The position numbers and the translations under genes were made by a program. A stretch of DNA of 64,000 nt. Origin: Bacillus sp. THAF10. GTDB taxonomy: Bacteria > Bacillota > Bacilli > Bacillales > Bacillaceae_I. This document shows, piece by piece, positions 33,484 to 42,222 of the stretch (the first letter of the stretch is position 1; every line of letters starts with the position of its first letter). The notes below the pieces were generated by a model. It searched no databases and was not told the origin of the DNA. It was given only the letters and a program-made list of their open reading frames with translations. The stretch lies in contig NZ_CP045403.1 of NCBI RefSeq assembly GCF_009363695.1, forward strand, positions 848,001-912,000. Reading direction: 5' to 3'.

Positions 33484-33984
33484 GTGGGGGTTCCAACAAT
33501 AAGAGCAATTGATTTGGAGGATTATTCATACGTTTCCATGTGGAGCAAGGATGATCGGTTTTGTATTGCAAATGGTTGGGGAATCAGGAGAAGCGAGGAT
33601 GAGCTCTATTCATGGTGGCTTCGTTGTGTTCAGAACAACTCTAGGGATTTTGTAAGAATGGGAATTGAATATAATTCGAGATTAATAGGATATGCTGACT
33701 TAGCCAATATTAAAGATAATACCGCGGAGATTGGTATAGCAATCGGCGAGAGCAAACTTTGGGGTAGTGGAATAGGAACAAAATCCCTTGAGCAGTTCAT
33801 GGACTATGCAAAAGAAATACTAGGTATTTATGTGTTTGAAGCGGAAACTCATGAGGAGAATATCCGCTCAAAAAAGATGCTGAACAAACTAGGGTTCGTT
33901 GAGGTTAGCAGAATTGGTAGGGAGATGTACAAGGGGAGTGAAGGTCAGCTAATACAATACAGATTTAAAGGGGGGGAATGGTAG
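33484..33984 (+). CDS. GNAT-family N-acetyltransferase
   Basis: 166 residues of the RimJ/RimL-like class (about residue 95: ESKLWGSGIGTKSLEQFM for the acetyl-CoA loop, then ETHEENIRSKKMLNKLGFVE). GTG 33484 with a weak GTGGTGAT site. It may acetylate an amino sugar, polyamine or ribosomal protein. A broken Nudix gene begins one base after its stop codon. Confidence 0.82.
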   Translation: MGVPTIRAIDLEDYSYVSMWSKDDRFCIANGWGIRRSEDELYSWWLRCVQNNSRDFVRMGIEYNSRLIGYADLANIKDNTAEIGIAIGESKLWGSGIGTKSLEQFMDYAKEILGIYVFEAETHEENIRSKKMLNKLGFVEVSRIGREMYKGSEGQLIQYRFKGGEW

Positions 33985-33985
33985 A

Positions 33986-34164
33986 ATGATACAAACGGAA
34001 AGAGTAACTCCAAGGCATATTATCTCTGCTGCAGCGATTGTATTGAATGAAAAAAATGAAGTCCAATTGACGAAGCATTGAAGATGGTTAACTTCAAAAA
34101 TTTTAACAAGGGGATTGAGTATTGTTTAGATGAAACAATGCATCCTTTCTACATAGAGTTTTAA
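33986..34164 (+). pseudogene. Remnant of a Nudix hydrolase gene (internal deletion and frameshift)
   Basis: The first 31 codons read MIQTERVTPRHIISAAAIVL then NEKNEV, the typical start of a Nudix hydrolase, and hit TGA at 34079. From 34073 the shifted frame reads EALKMVNFKNFNKGIEYCLD and ends ETMHPFYIEF, like the C-terminus of such a protein, with a stop at 34162. The core with the Nudix box (about 100 codons) is missing. No function is expected. Confidence 0.65.
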
Positions 34165-34189
34165 CTATTTATTGATAAGGATTGATATG

Positions 34190-34390
34190 ATGGATGTCAA
34201 ATACTTTTATGAAGGTGAACTAATCTATGAAACACACACAACAGACCTCAGCGGATTAATGATGGCAATTGAAAGATCCAACAGCATTCATTTTGAGAAT
34301 GACTCCTATACCTTTGATGCCTTTTTCTTGAATCATTATGAACAGGATGGAATTTGGTATGAGGAACTCGTGGTTCATTTGGTGAAGTAA
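34190..34390 (+). CDS. Hypothetical small acidic protein
   Basis: 66 residues from ATG with AAGGA eight bases upstream (ATG 34187 also possible). Soluble, mixed alpha/beta: VKYFYEGELIYETHT, FENDSYTFDAFFLNHYEQDG, YEELVVHLVK. No motif recognised. It lies between two decayed genes but is itself intact. Confidence 0.5.
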   Translation: MDVKYFYEGELIYETHTTDLSGLMMAIERSNSIHFENDSYTFDAFFLNHYEQDGIWYEELVVHLVK

Positions 34391-34458
34391 AAACAATAGG
34401 GGATGTTATAATTTATTTTTAATAGTTAGCCTATATACTTGTTTAAGGAGAGAGTTTT

Positions 34459-34911
34459 ATGAATGAAGCATCGCAGAACTACTGGGAAAAATTTTGGGAT
34501 TCTAAGGGGCAAGATGCGCCAGGAAGTGTAAGTGCTTGGCAGTTTGGAGCTAAACCAGACCAATTGGCTCAATAAGTAATTGATGGTGTGAAAACAGCTA
34601 CTTGTTCTGGGCATATTTTCTATGAAATCGAAAACGAACCTTTGCCTACTGTGGAAGATTACAGTATTATCTTAAATAGTAAAGATGAACCTTTAGCAAT
34701 TATTAAAACTACAGAAGTGAATGTATTGCCGATGAATGAGGTTTCGGAGGAATTTGCTATCGCTGAGGGTGAAGGGGACAGAACGTATCGTTATTGGAAA
34801 GAAGCTCATGAAAAATTCTTCACAAAAGAATTAAAAGATTTAGGGCTTGAATACTCGGAAGATATGTTATTGGTATGTGAGCGTTTTGAGTTAGTGCATG
34901 CTAAAAAATAA
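34459..34911 (+). pseudogene. ASCH-domain protein gene interrupted by an in-frame TAA
   Basis: Starts at ATG with TTAAGGAGAGAG upstream and reads 38 codons (YWEKFWDSKG, VSAWQFG, PDQLAQ). TAA follows at 34573-34575, and the same frame then continues for 111 codons (VIDGVKTATCSGHIFYEIEN, IIKTTEV, FAIAEGEGDRTYRYW, MLLVCERFELV). Both parts together make one ASCH-domain protein of about 150 residues, a putative RNA-binding or amidohydrolase fold. A single base change (for example TTA to TAA) explains it. Re-initiation at GTG 34588 is possible but has no ribosome site. Confidence 0.75.
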
Positions 34912-34916
34912 TGGAG

Positions 34917-34947
34917 AAAACGCTTGGGATTGTATCCAAGCGTTTTT
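34917..34947 (+). terminator. Intrinsic terminator
   Basis: AAAACGCTTGG/CCAAGCGTTTT stem, 8-base loop, ending in T-run. Confidence 0.85.
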
Positions 34948-34982
34948 ATGTGCAAAATCAAACATGAACAGGAGAGAAAAAA

Positions 34983-35372
34983 ATGACCAAATTTTACATA
35001 GCATCCAGTTTGAAAAATAAAAATGCTGTGCGTGAAGTTAGCAATCATCTAAGTATGAAGGGCTTCACCCAAACCTATGATTGGACTCAAAATGAACGGG
35101 TGGAAACCTTGGAAGACTTGAAGCTGATTGGCGAAGAAGAACTTTCAGCAGTCTTGGAAGCAGATTTTATCATTGTGATGTTACCAGCTGGAAAAGGTAG
35201 TCATATCGAGTTTGGAGTCGCACTTGGACAAGGGAAGAAAATCTATCTGTACGCCGATAATGATGAAATGAATAACGTGGAAACTACAAGTACGTTTTAT
35301 CATCTAAATAACGTTGAAAAAATCGTAGGTTCGAAAGAAGAGTTGGTGGAGCGAGTAGCATTACATAAATGA
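34983..35372 (+). CDS. Nucleoside 2-deoxyribosyltransferase-like protein
   Basis: 129 residues. FYIASSLKNKNAV at the start and the catalytic-type stretch PAGKGSHIEFGVALGQGKK (Glu near residue 80) mark the NDT/DRTGG-like fold, which exchanges or cleaves bases from deoxyribonucleosides. GGAGAG upstream of ATG. Single gene. The substrate is inferred from fold only. Confidence 0.75.
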   Translation: MTKFYIASSLKNKNAVREVSNHLSMKGFTQTYDWTQNERVETLEDLKLIGEEELSAVLEADFIIVMLPAGKGSHIEFGVALGQGKKIYLYADNDEMNNVETTSTFYHLNNVEKIVGSKEELVERVALHK

Positions 35373-35468
35373 TTCCAGCCATCATTCTGACACATGTCTA
35401 ATAAATTTGACCGGTAACATTTAGTAAAATAAGGATATAAAGATAATTTCTAACTATGGAAAGAGGGG

Positions 35469-35957
35469 ATGAAGTTGGAGATTCAATCAAGAAAGTTCTT
35501 ATTTTACTTTTTCGGGGGTTACTTAATCTTAATGTTGGCGTTAATCTTTTTTTCTTCATCCACGGATTTGACTGGAAAGGGTAGCAAAGAAGAATTCACT
35601 AAATCCTTTCAAGAGAGTTTGGCACACACGGAGAAAAGAAACGAAGAGAAGGCAAAGAAAGAACCATTATGGGATGTACCAAATCATATTGCAGCACCTA
35701 TACTTATACTAGCTTCCATATTGGATATTGCGATCATTCTTCTCTGGGCTCGTAACGAAAACAGAAAGCGAGAGGCGCAGGAAGCTGGAAATATTCAGAT
35801 AAAGAAAAGATGGTCTGATCACAAATGGTTTTGGAATGTCATTGCAATGGGTGTGGTGCAGCCGAAAAATGGTAGAATAGTTATCGTATGGCGCAATTTA
35901 ATCGCTGCTCTAATCTTGTTGACTGCTCTCAAGTTTGTAGTATTAGATCGCCTTTAA
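35469..35957 (+). CDS. Membrane protein of unknown function
   Basis: 162 residues with three membrane segments (about 10-28, 73-92, 140-158) and a charged middle (KEEFTKSFQESLAHTEKRNE). ATG 35469 is very close to GAGGGG; TTG 35475 has better spacing. No family recognised. It precedes a GDSL hydrolase by 18 bases, so an operon is likely. Confidence 0.65.
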   Translation: MKLEIQSRKFLFYFFGGYLILMLALIFFSSSTDLTGKGSKEEFTKSFQESLAHTEKRNEEKAKKEPLWDVPNHIAAPILILASILDIAIILLWARNENRKREAQEAGNIQIKKRWSDHKWFWNVIAMGVVQPKNGRIVIVWRNLIAALILLTALKFVVLDRL

Positions 35958-35975
35958 TGGAAGGAGGAAGCCACA

Positions 35976-36644
35976 GTGAAAATTGCCTGCATTGGTGATA
36001 GTCTCACAGATGGTAAACCAGGAGTTTCTTTTGTGAAAATATTAAAAAAGAGATTCCCTGAAATTCGATTTGTGAATCTTGGCAAAGCCGGGGAAACGGT
36101 AAAAAGCTTACATACGAGATTAACGAAAAGCCCGATGGATCAGGATTTTGATATAGCTTTCCTCTGGATAGGAGTTAATGATATTTATTCACGGTTATTG
36201 AAAGTCCAAGCCCAGCCAATCACAAGAAGTTCAGAGGAATTTAAGGAGTGCTATGAGAATCTATTAGAATTAATATTAAAGTCTTCCAAAAAGGTAGTAG
36301 TAGTTACTCCTGCCCTAATAGGGGAGACTATTAACCCTTCTAATAGAGGACTTCTCAATCTGTCGATGATTATAGAAGAGATTTCAAAAGAACATAAAAA
36401 TGTTTCCTTTATTGATCTTCATGCGACGTTTATGAAGAGATTGGAGACATTACAAACCAAGGATTACTTGAGCACCGGAGTCATGACTCTTTTAAAGGAT
36501 GTTTTCTTTTATAAGAGTGCAAAGCGAGTAGACCGTCTGGCAGCAGAGCGTGGCCTACACCTGACGATGGATGGCATCCATTTGAACAGTAAAGGTGCGG
36601 AGTTGGTTGCTAAAGAATATGCAAAGGTGATCGATTCGTTTTAA
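35976..36644 (+). CDS. SGNH/GDSL-family hydrolase
   Basis: 222 residues without a signal peptide. All four SGNH blocks are visible: GDSLTDG (Ser about 8), NLGKAGE (Gly), GVND (Asn about 71) and DGIHLNSKG (Asp and His about 203-206). It is an esterase or acylhydrolase acting in the cytosol. GTG start after GGAGGAAG. Confidence 0.88.
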   Translation: MKIACIGDSLTDGKPGVSFVKILKKRFPEIRFVNLGKAGETVKSLHTRLTKSPMDQDFDIAFLWIGVNDIYSRLLKVQAQPITRSSEEFKECYENLLELILKSSKKVVVVTPALIGETINPSNRGLLNLSMIIEEISKEHKNVSFIDLHATFMKRLETLQTKDYLSTGVMTLLKDVFFYKSAKRVDRLAAERGLHLTMDGIHLNSKGAELVAKEYAKVIDSF

Positions 36645-36726
36645 AATCTCTTAAACCTCCTCCATATTTTCTGCAAAAATTTTGGGTAAACTAGCTTTTA
36701 TGGAACTCAAAAGGAGGAGTAAGAAA

Positions 36727-37317
36727 ATGAAGAAACGATATTTTTTTAGTGCATTTACATTAGCGACTGCCATTACGTTATCAGGTTGTGCTGCAGATGA
36801 TGATGGTGCAGCGCCAAATCAAAACCAAACCAAAGAAGATTCGCAAGAAGAGCATGGTGATCATGGTGGACATGAAGGCATGGATATGTCAGGCTCTGGT
36901 GAAGTGCCAGAAGGGCTAAAGGAAGCGGAAAACCCTAAGTTTAAAGTGGGAAGTACTGCAATGATTACAGACGCCCATATGCCAGGCATGGAAGGTGCAG
37001 AGGCAACCATTGTTGGTGCTTATGACACATACGTTTATACGGTGACATATGAACCTACAACAGGTGGAGAAAAAGTAGAGAACCATAAATGGATCATTCA
37101 TGAGGAAGTGAAAGATGCCCAGGATAATCCTTATGACCCTGGTGACGAAGTGGTGATAGAAGCAGCGCACATGGAAGGTATGAAAGGTGCTACTGCCACC
37201 ATTGATTCCATGGAAAAAACAACCGTTTATATGGTAGATTTCACGCTAACAGATAATGGGGAAGAAGTGACCAACCATAAATGGGTAACCGAAAGTGAGC
37301 TTTCTGAAAAAGAATAG
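36727..37317 (+). CDS. YdhK-like lipoprotein with two DUF1541 repeats
   Basis: 196 residues. The lipobox LSGC is at about 18-21. A His/Asp/Met-rich linker follows (EEHGDHGGHEGMDMSGSG). Two DUF1541 copies (about 70-128 and 133-190) each have the pattern D.V.I..AHMxGMxGAxATI and end NHKW. His and Met clusters suggest metal (copper) binding outside the cell. ATG 36727 follows AAAGGAGGAG. It lies beside a two-component system and a copper-binding Cys-rich protein. Confidence 0.88.
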   Translation: MKKRYFFSAFTLATAITLSGCAADDDGAAPNQNQTKEDSQEEHGDHGGHEGMDMSGSGEVPEGLKEAENPKFKVGSTAMITDAHMPGMEGAEATIVGAYDTYVYTVTYEPTTGGEKVENHKWIIHEEVKDAQDNPYDPGDEVVIEAAHMEGMKGATATIDSMEKTTVYMVDFTLTDNGEEVTNHKWVTESELSEKE

Positions 37318-37323
37318 GATAAA

Positions 37324-37370
37324 AAAAACTTGGGGCGATGCCATCAATAGGCAATCTTCCCAAGTTTTTT
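37324..37370. terminator. Bidirectional intrinsic terminator
   Basis: AAAAACTTGGG/CCCAAGTTTTT outer stem with an inner GATGCC/GGCAATC stem, between convergent genes. Confidence 0.8.
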
Positions 37371-38064
37371 ATTTCTTATATTTATCATTCCAACGATATC
37401 CCACACCCCAAATAGTTTGAAGGTGCGCTTCGACTGGAAAACCGCCTGCTCGAAGTTTATCTCGGAGATTTCGAATATGAGAATCAATCGTGCGGTTTTC
37501 TGTTTCTGTTTTAAAGTCCCAGATCGAATCAATTAGATGCTCTCTTGAGAATACCTTGTCTCGGTGAAGAAGAAACTTTTCTAATAAAGCGAACTCCTTT
37601 GGGGTAAGGGTAATGGTAGTTTCTTTATAGGTCACTTGAAAAGAATAAGTGTAAAGATTTAGTCCTTTAAAATGGATTGGTAAATCAGTGCTAGAAGTAA
37701 TTTTTGTTCTTCTAAGTACGGCCTCTATTCTTGCTAGAAGTTCCTCCTCATTAAAGGGTTTGGGAATATAGTCATCTGCTCCGTTTTTCAGGCCTTTTAC
37801 AATGTCCTCTTTATCGTTTCTTGCTGTAAGCATGATGATAGGGACGTCGGAAAAAATACGAATATTTCTTAACGTTTCCCATCCATCCATTTCCGGCATC
37901 ATTATATCTAACAGAATCAAATCTGCATCGTCCTTTTCTAGAAATGCCACTCCTTCTTTACCGGATTGTACTTTTACACAACGATATTCATAGGGAGCTA
38001 AATATAAAGACAGAAGCTCTAACATTCGTATTTCATCATCTATTAACAGTATTTTCTTCATCAT
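37369..38064 (-). CDS. OmpR-family response regulator
   Basis: 231 residues. The receiver domain has LLIDDE, the phospho-acceptor Asp in LILLDIMMPEMDG (about 53), and the conserved Thr and Lys (IMLTARN, IPKPF). The winged-helix DNA-binding domain runs from 130 on (LTPKEFALLEKFL, RTIDSHIRNLRDKL). It overlaps the histidine kinase gene by 29 bases. Target genes may include the neighbouring metal-related genes; this is inferred from location. Confidence 0.93.
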   Translation of the reverse strand: MMKKILLIDDEIRMLELLSLYLAPYEYRCVKVQSGKEGVAFLEKDDADLILLDIMMPEMDGWETLRNIRIFSDVPIIMLTARNDKEDIVKGLKNGADDYIPKPFNEEELLARIEAVLRRTKITSSTDLPIHFKGLNLYTYSFQVTYKETTITLTPKEFALLEKFLLHRDKVFSREHLIDSIWDFKTETENRTIDSHIRNLRDKLRAGGFPVEAHLQTIWGVGYRWNDKYKK

Positions 38065-39403
38065 GTTTCACCTCAAGTGCAATGATTACCGTCGTTCCTT
38101 TGTTAACTTCGGATTGTATGGTAATTTCTCCATTATGTTCTTCGACTAATTCTTTTACAATTGATAAGCCTAGTCCAGTTCCACCTGTTAGCCTGGATCT
38201 CGATCTTTCTGCGCGAAACATTCGGTCAAACACAAAGGGAAGGTCTTCTTCAGTAATTCCGATACCTTCGTCCTGAATGATTATGTTTGCTTTCGTTAAA
38301 AAGATAGAAGTTGTTGCCCCTTTATCGGAAAACTTACGCGCATTATCTAATAGGTTTACGATTATCTGTTCAAATCGGGCTGGATCAATATCCGCTACAA
38401 AGTCGTCATGATGGTGGAATTCCAAATGCTGCTCCTCATATTGGAAAACTGGTACTGTCTTCTCATATATAGCTTGTACAAATGCGCTCATTCTTGTTTT
38501 TTCTTTTTGAATAGAAAACGTGTTTTGATCCATTTTCGCAAGTTCAAATAAATCTTTTAGCATGTCTGATACTTTAAGAGATTCTTCATGAATAATATGG
38601 AGATAGCGCATTCTTTCTGCTTCACTTAGGTGTGATTTTTTACCAAGTTCTGCAAATCCCTTAATATAAGTAAGTGGCGTTCTTAGTTCATGGGAGATGC
38701 TAGCAAGAAACTCATTTCGTTCAATTTGCAAATGGTGCAAATGATTTGATAGGGCTTGAATGGACTGAGCCAGTTCCCCTATCTCATCCTGTTTTTTAAC
38801 TGGTAGTTCAACCGAAAAATCCCCTTTGCTTAACCTTCCTGTTGCATCTTTCATTCTTTCAAGAGGTTTCGTGAGTAAACGAATTAAAAAGAAATTAGTC
38901 AAGAACAAAAAGAAAAGAATAATAACTGCAGCAATGCCAAAATGATGGTTTAATTGTTGTACAAGTTGTTGAAATTGATTTGTGCTTTTTAACATATAAA
39001 CAATGCCAGTAGTGCCTTCTGTTTGAAATGGGGAAACCGTGGATACATAGCGGTTGTCCTTCCAATTATCTTGTAGTATTTGCTCCGTTTTCCCTCTATT
39101 TTCTCGTATGTCATCCGGGATTTCCGCTTCTGAAAGAGAAGAAGCGAGTACTTCTTGCTCTTGTGACATAATGATAACTTCCGTATCTGTTATTAATTCC
39201 ATTAACTCAATATGGTTAAGGGTGCTTGAATCAAAAGACGTCTCAAGAACATCTCGATGGCTGTTTCCTCTAGCTAGCAAAGCCTCAAGCTCTTCTTCTA
39301 TTAGCGAATTCACCACATGCCGATGAAGAACACTCATGGATATTGCTTCTATAACAAGGATGCTAAGAAAAAACCAAATACCTAACTTTGTTGAAAATTT
39401 CAT
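38036..39403 (-). CDS. Sensor histidine kinase
   Basis: 455 residues from ATG 39403 (AGGGTG seven bases upstream). Two membrane helices (about 8-27 and 156-176) enclose an outer sensor domain of about 125 residues. A HAMP domain follows, then the HisKA box ISHELRTPLTY and an ATPase domain (NLLDNARKFS, DEGIGI, GTGLGLSIV). It signals to the downstream regulator. The outer domain has no obvious ligand motif. Confidence 0.93.
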   Translation of the reverse strand: MKFSTKLGIWFFLSILVIEAISMSVLHRHVVNSLIEEELEALLARGNSHRDVLETSFDSSTLNHIELMELITDTEVIIMSQEQEVLASSLSEAEIPDDIRENRGKTEQILQDNWKDNRYVSTVSPFQTEGTTGIVYMLKSTNQFQQLVQQLNHHFGIAAVIILFFLFLTNFFLIRLLTKPLERMKDATGRLSKGDFSVELPVKKQDEIGELAQSIQALSNHLHHLQIERNEFLASISHELRTPLTYIKGFAELGKKSHLSEAERMRYLHIIHEESLKVSDMLKDLFELAKMDQNTFSIQKEKTRMSAFVQAIYEKTVPVFQYEEQHLEFHHHDDFVADIDPARFEQIIVNLLDNARKFSDKGATTSIFLTKANIIIQDEGIGITEEDLPFVFDRMFRAERSRSRLTGGTGLGLSIVKELVEEHNGEITIQSEVNKGTTVIIALEVKHDEENTVNR

Positions 39404-39483
39404 GTGAAACACCCTATTCTATGTAGACATACCTATTATTTTAAATGAAATTTATCAAAAATGTGTGCAGATTTGTACAAGAA

Positions 39484-39651
39484 GGCTGTTTTCGGCAAAC
39501 ATAGTTAAGACACACGTGATAAAGGTTGCTGTCGTGCTCTTTTCGTGGAGGAGTTTTTTCACGTGGCAATTTTTCTTCGCATAATGATTGGAATAAGCCT
39601 TAAAGTCGACTTTTTCTTAGGTTTTAAGAAGCAATCTTTTAGAAAAGAGTC
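39484..39651 (+). mobile_element. MITE-like element, 168 bp, copy 2
   Basis: Left end GGCTGTTTTC, right end the complement of GACTCTTTTC. Flanked by TACAAGAA (39476-39483) and TTCAAGAA (39652-39659), 7 of 8 alike. It shares GTTGCTGTCGTGCTCTTTTC and GTCGACTTTTTCTTAGG-like interior with the other copies, but has lost about 16 bp near the left end. Non-coding. It fills the gap between the kinase and the Cys-rich protein gene. Confidence 0.8.
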
Positions 39652-39655
39652 TTCA

Positions 39656-39692
39656 AGAAAAAACACACCCACCTTTTACAAGGGGATGTGTT
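39656..39692 (-). terminator. Intrinsic terminator (minus strand)
   Basis: On the minus strand, AACACATCCC pairs with GGTGTGTT-type sequence (one or two wobbles), followed by a T-run. It ends the Cys-rich protein gene. Confidence 0.65.
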
Positions 39693-39698
39693 AATCTT

Positions 39699-40031
39699 TT
39701 ATGCCATCATCTCTCTACAAGCAGCAGCACAACGCCTGCAAGCTTCTGCACATCGCTGGCAATGGTCATGCTGATGCTTCTCGCACTCATCTGCACATGC
39801 CTCACATATTTCTGCACAAAGTCCGCATACTTGTTGAATAAATGGGCTATTTGATTGAAGGGCTTTTGCCGTAAAGGCGCAAATATCTGCACACTCTCGA
39901 TCTGTACGAATACAAGCAGCCATCATTTTCACATCTTCTTCTGCTAAACAAGCATCAAAACAGGTGTTACACGCCTCCATGCACGCTAAGCATTCTTCTA
40001 AACATTTTTGTAGGTGTTCCTGACTTAACAT
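39699..40031 (-). CDS. Four-helix bundle copper-binding protein (Csp3/YhjQ-like)
   Basis: 110 residues with 19 cysteines, nearly all spaced CxxC or CxxxC on helices (CLEECLACMEACNTCFDAC at 10-28, CGLCAEICEACADEC at 69-83, CQRCAEACRRCAAAC at 91-105). There is also a His cluster HQHDH. This is the DUF326/Csp signature; such cytosolic bundles store many Cu(I) ions in their core. Monocistronic, next to a two-component system and a YdhK-like lipoprotein. Confidence 0.92.
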   Translation of the reverse strand: MLSQEHLQKCLEECLACMEACNTCFDACLAEEDVKMMAACIRTDRECADICAFTAKALQSNSPFIQQVCGLCAEICEACADECEKHQHDHCQRCAEACRRCAAACREMMA

Positions 40032-40206
40032 GTAAAAACTCCTTTCCTATTTGCTTTCCGTTTTTATGTACCCAATCTATCCAATGTTTAACGGAAAGTT
40101 GAAAACTCCATATAATCTGCACAAAATTGTTACAAAATCTATTCTCTCAATAAAATGGGTAATTATGCTAAAATTAAGAGACTATTGAAGCTGGGGGGAT
40201 TTTACA

Positions 40207-40557
40207 ATGTACCGCATTGAAACAGTATTCATACCTGTAAGTGAAATTCAAAGCGCTAGGGAATGGTATTCTAGCGTGTTGGGAATCGAATTTGGCGAGG
40301 TTCAGTTTGAGCACTTATGTGTGGCAGAGATGCAAGGCGCAACGGTCATCCTTGATATGATGCCAAAATGGCGCAATGAAAATGGAGAGCTACCAGTCTT
40401 ACAAGCTCCTGTTATTCAGTTTGGTACAGATGATATTGAAGCATCCTTTCATAAGATGAAGGATAAAGATGTGGAGATGGTGACAGGTATTGAGCATGGT
40501 CATTATTTTGTGTTTAAGGATCCGGATGGTAATAGATTGATGGTTTCGCAGTGTTAA
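40207..40557 (+). CDS. VOC/glyoxalase-fold protein
   Basis: 116 residues: ETVFIPVSEIQSAREWYSSV at the start, VIQFGTDDIEASFHKM in the middle, FVFKDPDGNRLMVSQ at the end. The usual Glu ligand is replaced in the last strand (MVSQC), so it may be a binding protein rather than an enzyme. GGGGGG ribosome site. Function unknown. Confidence 0.82.
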   Translation: MYRIETVFIPVSEIQSAREWYSSVLGIEFGEVQFEHLCVAEMQGATVILDMMPKWRNENGELPVLQAPVIQFGTDDIEASFHKMKDKDVEMVTGIEHGHYFVFKDPDGNRLMVSQC

Positions 40558-40572
40558 GCGAAAAACTATTCA

Positions 40573-41181
40573 ATGTTTATTAGAACAGAGTCCTACAGGA
40601 AATATTTTAAAAGTTACTTATTATCTACAATTACAATAATTATAATAAGTGCGGTAATGATTTACATGGTTTTTTCTAGCAATAATCCTTATGAGGTTGG
40701 TGGTATACAAAGGGGAGTTTTAGAAACAGGAGAATATTGGCGTTTTGTTACGTATGCATTCCTACACCATAACGTTTATCACTATTTATTTAATGCGGGT
40801 GCTATACTAATTTTTGGTCCTCCGCTTGAAGAAAAGCTTGGAAAAACTAGATTTCTTATGTTAATTATTGGCACGGTCATACTGACACCTATTCCAATTA
40901 TTTTTACAACACCTATTGCAGGAGTTGGAATTTCTGGCTTCGTATTTGGAATGTTGGGGTTTTATTTATTCAATCGACGCTACTTGCTCGAAGATGAATT
41001 TGATAGAAAGTTAATCATACAGTTTACGATTTTTAGTTGGGTATTCACATTTATCTTTTCTGCTTTTACCCAACAAATCGTAACAATAATGGGACACTTG
41101 GGTGGTTTTATGACAGGCTTGTTTTTAGGAATGATTTCTCACCTGGAAAATTCTAAATCAAAGAAAGGTGCACCATACTAA
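40573..41181 (+). CDS. Rhomboid-family intramembrane serine protease
   Basis: 202 residues with six membrane helices. The motifs are HHNVYHYLFN (L1/TM2), the catalytic Ser in GVGISGFVFGMLG (about 117) and the catalytic His in MGHLGGFMTG (about 172). It cleaves membrane proteins within the bilayer; the substrate is unknown. It begins 15 bases after the VOC gene. The ATG has no strong ribosome site, so expression may depend on the upstream gene. Confidence 0.88.
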   Translation: MFIRTESYRKYFKSYLLSTITIIIISAVMIYMVFSSNNPYEVGGIQRGVLETGEYWRFVTYAFLHHNVYHYLFNAGAILIFGPPLEEKLGKTRFLMLIIGTVILTPIPIIFTTPIAGVGISGFVFGMLGFYLFNRRYLLEDEFDRKLIIQFTIFSWVFTFIFSAFTQQIVTIMGHLGGFMTGLFLGMISHLENSKSKKGAPY

Positions 41182-41195
41182 CGGCGCACCTTTTT
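41164..41195. terminator. Bidirectional intrinsic terminator
   Basis: AAAGGTGC/GCACCTTT stem overlapping the rhomboid stop, followed by T-run; convergent genes. Confidence 0.8.
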
Positions 41196-41198
41196 CTA

Positions 41199-42131
41199 CT
41201 ACTTCACAAGCTCTCGGTGCTCAAGTAATAATCGCAGCCATTGAGCTGGATTTTTGAAGGAGTCGTTCTTTTCGCTGCGATATGGATTGATGTAAAGGTG
41301 CCAGCCAAGGGCCCGATAAACACAAGAAAGCTGGTCGGAGATGTGTGAAATTTGTTCTAATTTTTTCATTGGCGCAAAAGTGGTCCATGGCTCTAAATAA
41401 TACGGCCTGAACTCATTGACCATATCAAACCACTCTGCTTCTGATTCTATTAAATCATCTAATGCGTGCCAGAAAACCCTTGTACTGAAAAACGGATGCG
41501 TTACAGCAGCATCTCCCCAATCAAAAAACATGACTTCATTTTCCCACACATGAATGTTCCCAGAATGCAAATCACCATGATCGATGGAATAAGGAACTAC
41601 GCCATTCATCTGCTCGCACATGTGAATAATTTCGGAATCTAGCGCCATTATCTGTTCTGTTTCTTCTTGTGACAATCCAGTTTCGCACATAGCTAATAAG
41701 TTTTCCTGTATTTCAATTATTAATTTTGGAAAGCGTCTGTCAGGAGTACCTGTTGCAAGCAAGGTAGCAACCTGTTTTGTTTCTTGAACCTGTAAATCTG
41801 CATATTCCTGTAACGCTTTTTTCCATACGCTTTTATCCTTTGTTTCCCTTAGAAGGGTGCCTTGCAGTTCTTTCATAAAAAACCAGGGGTGTGACGGGTG
41901 AGAAGCAACCACCTCCACTATTTTATCAGGATGCCGTTGAAACAATTCTTCTGTTAATCTAGGTTCAAATTTAGCTGAAGGACCGATGGCTTTAAAATAT
42001 AGACTGCCATTCATACTAGTAATTTTTTTTATAAAAGAAAGATCCGTGTTTTTAATTATTTTCGTGTCCCCAATTTCACGGTCTAGCAATTCCTCAGCCC
42101 AGCTTTGTGACTCGATATCAAGATTCAACAT
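41199..42131 (-). CDS. Aminoglycoside phosphotransferase-family kinase
   Basis: 310 residues. The catalytic loop is SIDHGDLHSGNIHV (about 184-197), and the metal-binding motif is VMFFDWGDAAVTHP (about 202-215). The N-lobe is divergent. It phosphorylates an unknown small molecule. The start ATG follows GAGAATG. Second APH-like protein of the window, not closely related to the one at 28.2 kb. Confidence 0.87.
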   Translation of the reverse strand: MLNLDIESQSWAEELLDREIGDTKIIKNTDLSFIKKITSMNGSLYFKAIGPSAKFEPRLTEELFQRHPDKIVEVVASHPSHPWFFMKELQGTLLRETKDKSVWKKALQEYADLQVQETKQVATLLATGTPDRRFPKLIIEIQENLLAMCETGLSQEETEQIMALDSEIIHMCEQMNGVVPYSIDHGDLHSGNIHVWENEVMFFDWGDAAVTHPFFSTRVFWHALDDLIESEAEWFDMVNEFRPYYLEPWTTFAPMKKLEQISHISDQLSCVYRALGWHLYINPYRSEKNDSFKNPAQWLRLLLEHRELVK

Positions 42132-42222
42132 GTTTCATTCTCCTGTTCATTATTGGATAAAAAAACATTCTACACGAGATGGAAACTTTCCTCTTTCCAA
42201 TTCGTAGAAAAAGGTGGCCATT

